Source: Papiliotrema nemorosa (taxonomy: Eukaryota; Basidiomycota; Tremellomycetes; Tremellales; Rhynchogastremaceae). Taken from it: 64,000 nt of DNA. How positions within the stretch are numbered: position 1 is the first letter of the stretch; each line of letters starts with the position of its first letter. Made by a program: the position numbers and the translations under genes. Shown in pieces: positions 32,048-42,306 of this stretch. The stretch spans positions 1-64,000 of the forward strand of contig JASKOT010000002.1 of NCBI GenBank assembly GCA_032158125.1, in the 5' to 3' direction. A model generated the notes under the pieces. That model had not been told where the DNA came from. It did no database searches and was given only the letters and a program-made list of their open reading frames with translations.

Positions 32048-33577
32048 TTACTTCTCAGATCGCCGTTTAAACACCCTATCCGAGATATCTTCCCCTTCCA
32101 GATGTCTTCTGACGTATTCTGACCGCAACACACCCTCTGGATCGACCCTTTCCAAGACGCGTCGATAATCGTCAAATTTCGGATACAGCGCTTCAACGTC
32201 TTTCGGCTTGAGACCATGTTGTTTGGCCCAATGAGGTCGACCCCCATGCGCCGCTAGAATCTCTGCAAATTGTTCTTGAAACTTTCGATAAGGCACAGGC
32301 AAACCATACGGTCGGTAAGTCACTACTCCGATCCAACACGTTTCCCTCCCATAACTCGGACTGAGCCAAATATCGTCGGCGCAAGTCCATCGGATCTCGA
32401 TTGGGAAATGAACACATAGTTTCCCATGATCGGCATTATCTATCCAGTCGCGTAAATCCGCCAAGCAGGCTTTGGTATTTTCGGCGGGGATGGCCCACTC
32501 GAGAGCGTATTGTGGGAACAGGCAATCAAAGTTGAGAACCTTGTAGCCGTCGTCGATGACTAGCGAGTCTTCCTTTGAAAGCCACCAGGCCCAACGACCG
32601 ACCCATGGTGTAAACGAGGGGAAAGAGCGAGCGACAAAGAGGAGGAATTGGGTGACGTGAAAGCCGAGAATGTGACCAATGAGGGACGACGAAGGTTGAG
32701 CGGGCTGAACATCAGTGGCGAGCATTAAGAGGAGACATTGAGGCTCACCTCGTACGTTCGATTGGCTCTACCGACCACGACTCCCTTTCCGTCTGGGTAC
32801 CACCATAGTCGCACATGCTCTGCGCTGGCTTTTATCGTGTCCAAGTTGTCCATGACATAATCGACACTTCTAGATTCCTTTGCCTCTCGCAGTCGGAAAG
32901 CTGGTTCTACCTCGACTTCCACCTCGAGCAACAAACCCGTCGCGCCCAGTCCGCACAGACTTGCCTGGAAGAGATCCGGGTCGCTGGTAGGGGAGACGGT
33001 GACGACGGGAGCGCCGGGTTGCGGAAGGGCGATGACGAGGGATTGCACGTGTTTCGAAAGGACGGGGGCTCGCACTCCGCTACCATGTGATGCGGTCGAA
33101 ATCAAACCTCCGATCGTTTGATCCGAGATGGATCCGATGTTGGGCAAAGCGACCGGTGGCTCGACTCGTGCTAGCGCAGCGTGAATCTCGTGGAGTGTCG
33201 TGCCGGCGTAAAAGGTCGCAGTCTTCTCATTGGCCTGGGTTGTCAGCGGTGCCGGTCTTGCAGTGGGAGGGGTTACGGTGACTCACCTTGATCATGCCCC
33301 TGAGGCCCTCCGTTCGCAACAGCCATCCTTTCGTGCATGCCAAATCGGAGGGCGAGTGTCCAACCCCTACTGGATGCACAGTAGCCCCCTCCCTCCTGGC
33401 AAGCTCGAGGGCTTGACGACACTGCAACACTGTCGTCGGCCGAAGTACGCGCTCGGGCATACATTCGAACGTGTTTGCCCAATTTGAGAATTTCGCCTCG
33501 GGAGATAAGGAAGGGATCGAGATGGCCTCGAGAGATGCACGAAGCTGCTCGGAGGGAGTGTCGATGAGGGACGCCAT
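32048..33577 (-). CDS. ALO1: D-arabinono-1,4-lactone oxidase
   Basis: Mitochondrial FAD enzyme making D-erythroascorbic acid, the fungal vitamin C analogue, with oxygen reduced to peroxide. It is a VAO-type flavoprotein: near residue 70 VHPVGVGHSPSDLACTKG carries the His that covalently binds FAD in this family. SIGGLIS-type sequence (ISDQTIGGLISTASHGSG) follows, then LLEVEVEVEPAF. The ALO C-terminal domain has DNADHGKLCVHFPIEIRWT and the signature GGRPHWAKQHGL near the end. Two introns are seen, one after MIKV near 33290 and one after ANRTYE near 32750. Start ATG 33575-33577, stop TAA 32048-32050, about 490 residues as expected. Tail-to-tail with the translocase (106 bp between stops). Confidence 0.92.
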
Positions 33578-33951
33578 GGTGGTTGAGTGGTCTATGTGGT
33601 CTATGAGTCTATGCTGGACGATGGGTAGGCGATCCGAAGATGCCGGGTGAGAAGCGTAATCGGCCAGGGATTTTTCAAGGTTATCGAGTCTGTTTTCGGA
33701 TGGCGATACTGGGTAGAGATGCAAGAATCCACGGGTAGAGGAGCGGGGTCGAGGTCAAGGGGGAAGAGAGGACGAGGGAGGCGAAGGACTATGCACAGGC
33801 AATGAAGGGATGAGGATGTTGAGAAGAGAGGAGATGGGATGGGATGGTTGATAAATCATCGATCGATCCGGGTGGGGGGGTCGCGTATCTTTTTTTTGAT
33901 GGGATGTCTCGCCACACACCACCACATGGCGTCATCCCACTCCCCCGTCGG
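33578..33951. other. Intergenic, no gene seen
   Basis: The ALO1 promoter and the terminator side of the DUF1264 gene, both minus-strand. It includes a T8 run near 33891. I see no conserved element. Confidence 0.5.
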
Positions 33952-34925
33952 CTACTCTTTGCTATGCAATTCGAGCGATAGCTTTTCACCCTTGGTCCAT
34001 ATCACATCGCATCCATCTGCAGGTGGTCGATCAAGATCTTCCTGTCGCAGGTATCCCTTTCGGACCTCTCTTTTGGCCGAGGTGGAAACGCCCAACGCCC
34101 TGATCACGTCAGTCATCACAGATGCAGGGGACCACCCACTCGTCTCGTTCCCGAAGCTTTTCCTGGTCCACTTGATGATCCTCTGTATAAGACAGCATGA
34201 GCTGTGGAGGACCGAGGGGAAGATCGGGATGTTTGTCGTATTGCCTGTCGATGAGCATGACTCGATTGGGTGACGCACCAAGTGTGGATAGTCTTGCCGT
34301 ATGTTCTGTGCAGTTCCAACATGGCGGGTCGTTCGGCAAGGTCTGTCGCGGCGACTGGAGCTTAGCGATAAACAGGGCACGGGACTCACCTGGTACAAGC
34401 GGCTTGGTGACCATCATGAGCATTCCTGAGTCAACCTACATTTAGCAAAGTTCCCCTCTGATTCCCCGACTCACTTCGTATTTATGGGAATGCCAATACT
34501 ACCCATCAGCACTATATGATCGACCCGACACACCTTTTTCTCCTCCTCGGGCAGCTCTGTAAACTCTTTCTCCGGGATCAGATACTCTATACCTACCGAT
34601 CAGCCTGATCACGGGAACCCTGCATACCGATCAATCGAGCATCCGCCTGATCGCTATCGTAAATCACACACTGGTGCAAGTTTTTCCGGAGATGAGTGCA
34701 GAAATGATGAGCCTTGACAGCTCGAGATGGATCATTGGCATATACGTGCAGCCCGCATAGGTGTTGATGAATCTGGTTGATAGGTGTGAAGCTTTCCATC
34801 AGTCTTATACTCCAAAATTGCTCAAGGACCCACGACATCATAGCCGCCCCGGCTGCCATATAGGCGGGCGAGTGGTATTGATCATGCTCCGTCTGGGTCA
34901 CTGGGTCCGACGACGACGATGGCAT
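33952..34925 (-). CDS. Oil-body-associated-like protein (DUF1264)
   Basis: About 250 residues of the OBAP/DUF1264 family, named for lipid-droplet association in plants; its biochemical role is unknown. Family landmarks in order: a tripartite [53 protein letters not shown], a [14 protein letters not shown] block, and [19 protein letters not shown]. Introns fall after RLIG, after EEEKK, after HKYE, after LVP, within the HTW codon (TG|G), and after RERDE, where a GTGGGT donor joins to [16 protein letters not shown]. Using that last intron avoids the early stop after PCICDD and extends the protein to 33952. Start ATG at 34923-34925 ([18 protein letters not shown]). The context gives no hint of a partner. 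Confidence 0.85.
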
Positions 34926-36227
34926 GGTTTGGATGAGTGACCGTTAACAAGAGACGGATGTTCAAAAGTGCCCTTGTGGGCTCGCATCCGCGTCATGAGG
35001 CCAGAGTCAAGTCAGAGGATGACATGTCTGCTGACATGTTCTGCACAGTGTCTAACGCTCTAATGTCGGAATTCCACGTGCGACGGTACACTGAGCGGAA
35101 CCTTCCTTCACCAGCTATCAATTGACTTCCCCTCGACAATGGGCCAAGCTATCCGTGAGGTGATCTTCACCTGCTATGCATGGGGACATACGAATATGCG
35201 AGTGTGCACATTTTTATGATGATTCCCGACTCGTAGTATGTGACCGCGAGGTGATCATTGTTCGCCGTTCAGCGCCTGTCAGATGATCAGACACCCAGCG
35301 ATGGACTGCCCATGTATCCAATCCAGCCGTTGGGAGATGCGAATGCAAACCCAAGGGCGCAGATGCGCCGTGACCGAGGTGGAGTTAGATCGTTCCCTGG
35401 TCGATCTGCATGGCCATTTATCCCCTCGGTTCCCTTCTGCCGATCACCGGTACCGGTTCCAGACCGTACCTGACATGTGTTCCAGCGGTGACTATGACCA
35501 GACGCAGAGACGCACTCTCGGGTGGGATGAATGGGTTCTTGCGCTGCTATGCAAGTGACCGATCGTCTGCTTCTCTTGAAGCCGCGTCGGTCCGGATAGA
35601 GTTTACGATTCCACCGTTCAAAGGCTGAATTAGACTTTCTGGAATTTGCTTCTCGCATCCCGTCCATAGGGAGATGGCTAGTAGAGTGGCTCTCTCAGAT
35701 TATGCCGTATGCGATAGGGGGCCAAAAGGCGGAGATTTCGCCAGTGCTAATGAGATTAAAGTGGAATAATTGCCCTTTGGTCCCTTCTGAAGCGCAGACT
35801 AGCTCCCTATGGTTAGGTTGGCTCTCGGCGTCTCTCTACCTGCTAAATTCCACAAATGTCTAGGCCGGGAATCTCATTATTGCTCACCGAGATCCAACAC
35901 TGCGGAATGCATCGCTCACTCTCCATCTGCTTATCCATCGCTAATCATCACTCATCTTCCTCGCATCCGAAACCACCTTTGGACTCTATATAGATCGGAT
36001 CTTGTGTGACCTTTGAGGTGCGCAGCCTCGGAATAGCCGGTGAAACGCCTCCCGGTGAACGGTGCCTCGCTCTCCTCGAGAGATATATCCACCAATACCA
36101 GCCGAGTGCGCTTGTGCATCTCAATCCCACCCACAGCGCTCGCCATTGGCATCTCGCTCCTGGCCGCGGTGGGTAGGTCGTCGTCTAGCTGCTCTCACCT
36201 GGTTGGGATTTCGACCAAAGGGGGTGG
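34926..36227. other. Intergenic, no gene supported
   Basis: 1.3 kb between divergent genes. Frames of 60-126 codons occur on both strands, but their products are Arg/Cys/Ser mixtures without family motifs, and the longest (minus, 35287-35667) has no credible splice partners. A CTATATAGATC element at about 35987 could be the TATA box of the following plus-strand gene. Confidence 0.5.
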
Positions 36228-38423
36228 ATGAGAGCCATGAGTCTGAAACGGGATCACCACTTTGATGATCTTTCACAGGGACGGTGAGTGAGCCCATTGG
36301 GTGATTATCGACACCGCCTGATACGATAGGAGAATTCCAATCTCACCCACGACTGCCAATGATTCCCGTCGACTGGGCTCTTCATCATCTCCTCGACAGT
36401 TTCCACATCGCGCTCCTCAACCCTATCGCGACTCCACTTCCTCAAGTCCATCCTCTTCATCTCCAGGTCCGTTCCTGCAGTATGCCTTCCCAGCGCCCTC
36501 ACGGGCATGCCACGCCTCATCGACCTCTTCATTTGGACAACAGGGATCATCTCCAATTGGCCCATCTCATCGCGAATCCCTTCCCATCCCTAGATCGAGA
36601 CGGTCTTCTCCGTTTTTACACGAGATTCAACCCCCGAGTCGACGTCTATCCTCACATCAGATGCTTCTCCTAACTCCATTCGGTGGCGTTCTCCCACCGG
36701 GTGCCTCTTTACAGGCTGGTCCATCATCCGCATTGGCCATGGAATCCAGTGCAGCCGGGATGACACGAGGGGCATCTAGTGTGGAGCGTGCTCCGGCGCT
36801 TTCTAGAGCTCCACCCATGGCATTCACTTCTTCGCATCTGCCTCCACCGTTGTCCCGTTCACATCCCACGCGTACTCGATACCTCTCCTTCCCCGCTCCA
36901 ACAGCGGGTCCCTCTCCATTGGCCTCGGCCCCCATGACGACCATCCCCTCGGCATCTGAGACTGGCTCATCGTCGGGCGCTAGCAGTGCTGCACCTTCGC
37001 GCGAGCCCTCGAATCAGGATGCAAGGCAGGATAGAATGCCGAGTCTGGTAGGAGGCGTACCTACCACGGTACCCATGACGAGGTCAAACTCTTTACCCGT
37101 TTTGACACTGCGAGAATTGCATGCGCTGAGTCAGAAGGATGGAGAGTTGGGTATAGCAAGAGGAGGAGGATGGGCATGGGTCGAGCGTGAGATTCAAGAG
37201 GAAATGTGGGTCTCAGTTGCGACTTGTGCTGATCCTTCTTTAGACCAGACGACGATCCAAGTCCTCGAGGATCACTTGGATCAGTGTCGACATCGTATTC
37301 CGCTTCATCCACCGTAACACCTCCTTCCATGCCATCCTCACTCTCACAATTCACCATGTTCAGCGATCCCTTTGCTTCCTCTTCGAGCTCGATGGCCCGT
37401 GAAACGCCAAATATCCCTTTGCGTCATCACATATCTGCTACCGCTGCAGGGTATCACTACTCTCCTACTCAACACGACACCAGGCGCATGTCCGAGGCAG
37501 CCACGACTGTCCACTCTTCCCCTATAAATACGACTGGTCGACGACCGAGTGCCCCTATCCACATAGGTTCTTCCGCTCGGTCGTCCCTGGTGAGCAGCTT
37601 TGCATCCAGCTCTGGATCTGGATCTGGATCTGGATCTGGATCCGCAGCCTCCACCACGGGCCCCTCACCGAGAGGATCTACGATTGTGCAAAATGGTCCC
37701 TTGCCAATTCGCAGTGCAAGCCCTGTCCGACCCAAAATTACACGGTACAAATCACTTCCAGGCCGTCACGAGGGACTAGGCTTGCAGATAGTGGTCAAAC
37801 CTCAAGCCTCCACCAGTGGCCCACCTACGAGCGGCACTTCTGCAACTCTTAACGATCGACGGAGCTCAGAGGTGTCTACCGGCAGTCGCGGAACGGGTCG
37901 ACCTTCCAAAGGTCGACTCAGCGGTACATGGGCAGCTGTCGATGTTGTCGATTCGTTTGCCGCAACTGAGATCGCGACGAGTTCCCGTTCGTCCTTCTCG
38001 TCCAACAGAGACTCTCTCACTTCCACATCACCTACCACCGTCACGCCAGGTCTCGAAGGCATGTTCATGGTAGAGGAGATTACGTCCCGAGCCCATTTAG
38101 CGGAATTTGGAGCCATGGGTGATCTTGCCGATCCAGTCAAGGGCAAGGGCAAAGGCAAGGAGCGATTAGGTATGGAAGGAGCGGAAATGTCGACTCCGAC
38201 CGTTGCGAGGGGTTTCGTTGCTCAATTGGCGCAGAGCGGGTGGAACGCTACGTTTCCCAGGAGGGGCAGTCTGGCAGTGTTGACAAGAACGGCGTTGGCG
38301 CCCTGGGCGATGGACAGTGAGATGGGCGGGCTCGGAGTCGGGGATAAAGATAGAGTGGGCAGGACGACACAGCATTGGTCAGAGCGGAGAGGAAGTTGGG
38401 CAGAGGGTTGGTCGAAGCCCTGA
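36228..38423 (+). CDS. Unknown Ser/Pro/Thr-rich disordered protein
   Basis: About 700 residues in three exons. Exon 1 starts MRAMSLKRDHHFDDLSQG (ATG 36228; a second in-frame ATG at 36237) and splices at GTGAGT near 36284 to RIPISPTTANDSRRLGSS. The large exon 2 carries FLHEIQPPSRRLSSHQ and the ordered helix LTLRELHALSQKDGELG then WAWVEREIQEE. A GTGGGT donor inside the Met-Trp codons joins to PDDDPSPRGSLGS. The third exon is Ser/Thr-rich with an SGSGSGSGS run from GGATCT repeats (37611-37641), an RYKSLPGRHEGLGLQIVVKP block and a KGKGKGKE stretch. It ends HWSERRGSWAEGWSKP. No enzyme motif is visible. The repeated SPxRP/RRxS sites suggest a phosphorylated regulator; that is inference only. Confidence 0.65.
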
Positions 38424-38766
38424 GGGTTGGTGGTAGAGGGGTAGAGCGGCGTGTATCCAAGATAGGAGACTTTCTGGGGTCGCATACCGCTCAGTGAGGG
38501 GGACGGACATTGGAGGTAGCATTGTCAAGATCATACGTGGATTTCTAGCATCAACTCTCATCACGCATATAGATGGCATGACATCTTGACTCTGAGCACA
38601 CAAACCTGGATCGTACACTACGATGCGACACTGACAGTCTTTTTTCAGTACTCGTACTGGAGTACAGCTGAACACATTGCACATGGATTGACAAGTGGAT
38701 TTGCACCGTGATCCATTCGCCACGATACGCTAGGATAGGACATATACCATCTGATGATACGCTACG
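38424..38766. other. Convergent intergenic region
   Basis: 343 bp between two stop codons. It contains CAGTACTCGTACTGGAGTAC at 38647-38666, a short interrupted palindrome able to form a hairpin, which may mark 3'-end formation. No gene. Confidence 0.4.
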
Positions 38767-39834
38767 CTATGCTGTGGCTGTAGAAGTCGCGCTACTCGTC
38801 GTGGAATTTGAACTGGCCGTTGAGGCCTTTTTAGCTAATATTTTGGCGCTGATAGACCGTATATTCTGGTTGGCACGTTCTATACCGCCCTTGACGGCTT
38901 TCTCGTATAATTTCAAAGCAGGTTCAAGATTCTCAGCTGGAATGTTTAGCCTTTCTCCGTGTGGGGAAAGAGTAGATGATGATAGACTTACTCGACTCGA
39001 GGATGGCAGCCAAGTTGAAGGCGATCTATGTATGATTAGCTGTATATTCCAGGTAAACGGCATGGGGTGTACTTCAGGATCATCAGGTGCCAGTTTGAGA
39101 GCTTCTCTGAAATATCAGCAAGTGCCATCTGATCAGATATAGGGGGATTGGGGCAGATGAGTGTGAGGGGTGTGCTGTACCTACGTGAGGTGTTTGATGG
39201 CGAGGGCAGGTTGAGGTGGTTTAGCCATGACATATGCCGAGGCGAGGTCTATAGCATTAGCTTTTTCCACCACATTGTACAGAAGGGAGAAGGGAGGCTC
39301 ACTCGTATAAGCGTCAGAGGACGGTTCGAGCTCTATTGATTTCTCCCAAGCGGCTATGGCTTCCGCATGACGGTCTAGTTATCAGTCCATCCTCTTTCTC
39401 CTTCCCTTTCGTGACCGTGAAGACCAAGTGTGAACATACTGAGATGATATTCGCAGACCTGCACATGAGTCCATCAATCTCAATACGTTTGCCGATCCAC
39501 GTCCAGTAAAAGGGATCGAGTGACCTACACCAATGTTGAACCATCCTCCACTTGAATTCTTCACTTCTACACTCTGCCGATAAAGCTTCACTGCAGTCTC
39601 CAAATCTCCCTGTTCTAAATGCTGTGTGCCCTCCTCCAGAAGCTGGACAGAACGAGCCAGTGTCGGGTCATGGGCTGTGGATGATTCCGCCGCCGAGCTC
39701 GCCCATCTACGAGAGGCAAATGTCGAGGCGGCAGTGGATGGTCTCCCAAGGGTCATATTGCGCTGGACGGCCAGCCGTCGAGATACCTGAGCTGTTCGTG
39801 CGGATAAAACGTTGGATCTGATCACTGCTCGCAT
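38767..39834 (-). CDS. Mitochondrial tetratricopeptide-repeat protein
   Basis: About 220-230 residues. The N-terminus is basic and Ser/Arg-rich without acids (MRAVIRSNVLSARTAQVSRR), a likely mitochondrial presequence. Tandem TPR-like helices follow: LLEEGTQHLEQGDLETAVKL with YRQSVEV, VCEYHLKHHAEAIAAWEKSI, DLASAYVMAKPPQPALAIKH, EALKLAPDDPEV, IAFNLAAILES, LEPALKLYEKAVKGGIERAN. The tail is Ser/Thr-rich. Introns separate nearly each repeat. TPR repeats bind partner proteins; no specific partner can be read from the sequence. Start ATG 39832-39834. An open frame runs further upstream but its first ATG would add a non-presequence leader. Confidence 0.75.
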
Positions 39835-40046
39835 GGCGGAAGTGTCGAGCCGAGAAGTCTTGTGATGGATTGCAGTTGTGAGGTGTAGGTAGTGGGTTGT
39901 TTCGTATAAAAAGTTGAAACCGAGCAATTGACGCTGACGTTACCACCGATCCTTGCCTCAGTATCAACTAGAGTAGCTCATTCAGGTAGAGGTCGGATGC
40001 ATGTGTACAGATGCAGCATTGCCATGGTCGACTTTTTTGTATCAGA

Positions 40047-40854
40047 CTATGCACATCCCTCGGCTCCCACCACGACTCTCACATCTCCCTGCGACCGTAT
40101 CGTCGTCAATCGTCTTCTAATATCCAAGATTATATCTTCCAGTCGATTCACCTCCGCTTGGCGTTTCTTCGTCAGATCCACATATTCCCGCCGAATTCTG
40201 CAAACATCCCTGGACGCCTCTCTCAAGGCGGCCCATTCACGCACCAACGCGCCGTACGCTTTGATCCCAGCAAGAGTACCCCGTCTCATCTCGTCGAATC
40301 GTTTCGGCACTTCGAGCTCGAGGGCTCGAGCGATCCTCAACGTCGCCCCAGCGAGGACGGCCCTTTGAGAGAAGAGTTCAATAGTGGCCGATAGATACAT
40401 TCGATCAATGTGCCATTTGCTGATTCGTCGCAAGAGCTTGACTTGCTTCCGGTACCGCTGTATCTCCTCGTGTTTACCCATTACGAATTCTGCCAGGATC
40501 TTCATCTGTCTGTTTCGCCCTTCACATTTCTCTTCCAATGCCTTTACTAGAGCTTGCCGCTGTGTGAGCTCTGTGTCGTTACGCCTCATCTCTCGCCGAA
40601 GGTCGAGGAGTGCGGCGACCTGGTCATGTAGAGCTCGTTCGAGTTTCTTCTCCAGGGCAGTCTCAGTTACGTCTGTCGGGTCAATGGAGGAAGGTGTTCT
40701 CGGCACTGAGGGTGGGACGGGATTCTGGCGAGAAGAGGGTCTCGTCATTCCTGAGGTATTGGGTTGAACATATCCTGCTGGGTCCCCTGGAAAGATCAGC
40801 GTTGCAGGGGCAAGTTTGATCATTAGATAGGGACGCACGGGTAGAGATGGTCAT
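40047..40854 (-). CDS. Unknown coiled-coil protein
   Basis: Two exons: MTIST, then a 52-nt intron with GTGCGT donor, then RDPAGYVQPNTSGMTRPSSR. After a short Pro-rich linker the chain is almost wholly helical and charged: ALEKKLERALHDQVAALLDL, RREMRRNDTELTQRQALVKA, EEIQRYRKQVKLLRRISKWH, FSQRAVLAGATLRIARALEL, and RLEDIILDIRRRLTTIRS. Total length is about 250 residues. No family recognised; the length and helix-only content would suit a spindle or kinetochore, tethering or mitochondrial structural subunit. Its ATG overlaps the stop of the doubtful upstream frame by four bases (ATGA at 40851-40854). Confidence 0.7.
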
Positions 40855-41609
40855 GATAATCCTGTGCCGATCTTATGCAGAGTCGCTCCGGGCTGAGATA
40901 CTTGCGCGCTAGCCAGAACTCGAGGTGGAGAGGACTTAATCCAACCCTTTTGGTCAGCGAAGATACGAACGCTGAACGGTGAGATTGGATCCCACCTGTG
41001 CACTTGTCGCAAACGAGCAGTTATTCCATGGGCAAATTGAGCAGTGACGAGTTGATTCTCAAGGATACACCTCAGTAGCAGGATGCGAAGGAAGAAGATG
41101 AGGTTGAACGCGTTGACTCGGTGCGGGAAGAGGGAGAGAGCGGAGAGGTGGGGCTCAGCCAGTGAGCGATCAGCGACGGGAGGTCCGATGGTTATACGGA
41201 GAGGATTTGAGGGATTCAGAGGAATAGAAGACGAATAAGAAAATGAAGAACAGGAAGATGAACGAGGAAGAGTAAGGGGGAAATGTTGGATGATGGTGAT
41301 CAAAGCGTGGTCGAGGGCGTGCCTCGATCACATCGACTCGACCGGTCCATTGAGCCCTTCCATCCGACTGTAAATACCATTTCCCCATCTCCAATACTCG
41401 AGAACCTTTTGAGCTGCGGAAGACCCAAAGATGACCTCTCATGATCGACATGCCCAAGTCGAGAAGAGAGGGTCTTACCGTGTTGAGTACAAATCTCAAA
41501 CGGGTGTCGAAGATCATCAGTATCTTCCACTTCCCCGTCGAATCGTTCCAGCGTGCAAATCTACCATGCCTGTCGAGTCTTTGTGCTTTTGAAAAGAACA
41601 ACATGCATG
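40851..41609 (-). other. Possible gene of unresolved structure
   Basis: Between COX8 and the coiled-coil gene, minus-strand frames with GTAAGA and similar donors look partly coding: RHGRFARWNDSTGKWKILMI and FDTRLRFVLNT from 41604, and a long frame 41303-40851 with hydrophobic NAFNLIFFLRILLLRCIL and ARLRQVHRWDPISPFSV. I could not join them into one clean reading frame and the product matches no family I know. Two adjacent ATGs (ATGCATG, 41603-41609) are candidate starts. It may be a small membrane protein gene, or only the 5' leader and spacer of its neighbours. Confidence 0.3.
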
Positions 41610-41649
41610 ATTCTCCTTTTCATCCTATATTCCAACCGTTCCCTCTCAT

Positions 41650-42129
41650 CTATGCTCCTCCGGCCTTTTTCCTACCCTATCAGCATATTCCGACGAGTCC
41701 TGTCGCAACTCACAAGTGGAAGTGGACGGCGTAGAAGGGCGTTCCGAATCCGAGAGCGGCAAAGGCCATGATCTTCATGGCGAGCCATGGTTTGCTCTTG
41801 ACCGAGGTGGGGAGGGTGCTGGGTGTCAGTATCATGTGCGAGTTGATATTTCTCCTCAGCCATATGCGTTTGAAGCCCACATATCTAACGCCAACGCCAA
41901 ATACAACTTGTCCTCCTGAGATTCCCTCTCATGCACCCTTGAGGCTATACACCTTACAATTCTCCCTTGTCCAGGGGAGCAACAAGCCTTGAACGAAGCC
42001 GTAGTATCACAAAGACAAAACTCACTGTCCGACCCGGTTGATCTCCTCATGGGCGAATCGGACCTGTTGTCGCGAGACCTGAGCGGCCCGTCTCGTAGCG
42101 AGGACTGATGATCTAGCAAGGAAAGACAT
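41650..42129 (-). CDS. COX8: Cytochrome c oxidase subunit 8 (COX7C-type)
   Basis: Small nuclear-encoded subunit of mitochondrial complex IV with one membrane helix. Exon 1 (ATG 42127-42129) codes MSFLARSSVLATRRAAQVSR and QQVRFAHEEINRVG, a presequence plus mature start. A 207-nt intron (41819-42025) splits a His codon and leads to TLPTSVKSKPWLAMKIMAFA and ALGFGTPFYAVHFHL, the membrane helix. The last intron must use the acceptor GGTAG so the tail reads LKKAGGA, close to the yeast Cox8 ending LKKSGAF. The nearer acceptor TGATAG would give an unrelated tail. About 79 residues, a normal length. The first intron is several times longer than others in the window. Confidence 0.85.
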
Positions 42130-42306
42130 GCTGAGCGAGGACTAGGGAGGTTTATGTGTAGGAAAGAGAGGGACAAGACGAGGTGAAGGAGAGACGGGAA
42201 TTGTCGGAGTTTTGATCCCGTGGCAAGGGCTCTGCTCTTCAGTCACCTCGGGCGTTGGGTTCAACCAGTGAGTGTGTTGGACAATCATTTACTGATATGC
42301 ATCCAA

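Noticed and set aside
35287..35667. 126-codon minus-strand frame in the 1.3-kb gap
   Set aside because: Arg/Cys/Ser-rich, no recognisable motif, no convincing introns, and no promoter-like sequence in the right place.
40851..41609. Identification of this span as uroporphyrinogen-III synthase or a GPI-GlcNAc transferase subunit
   Set aside because: MHVVLFKSTKT at one possible start resembles HEM4 openings and GWKGS recalls Gpi1, but the later motifs of both families are absent and the frames do not join.
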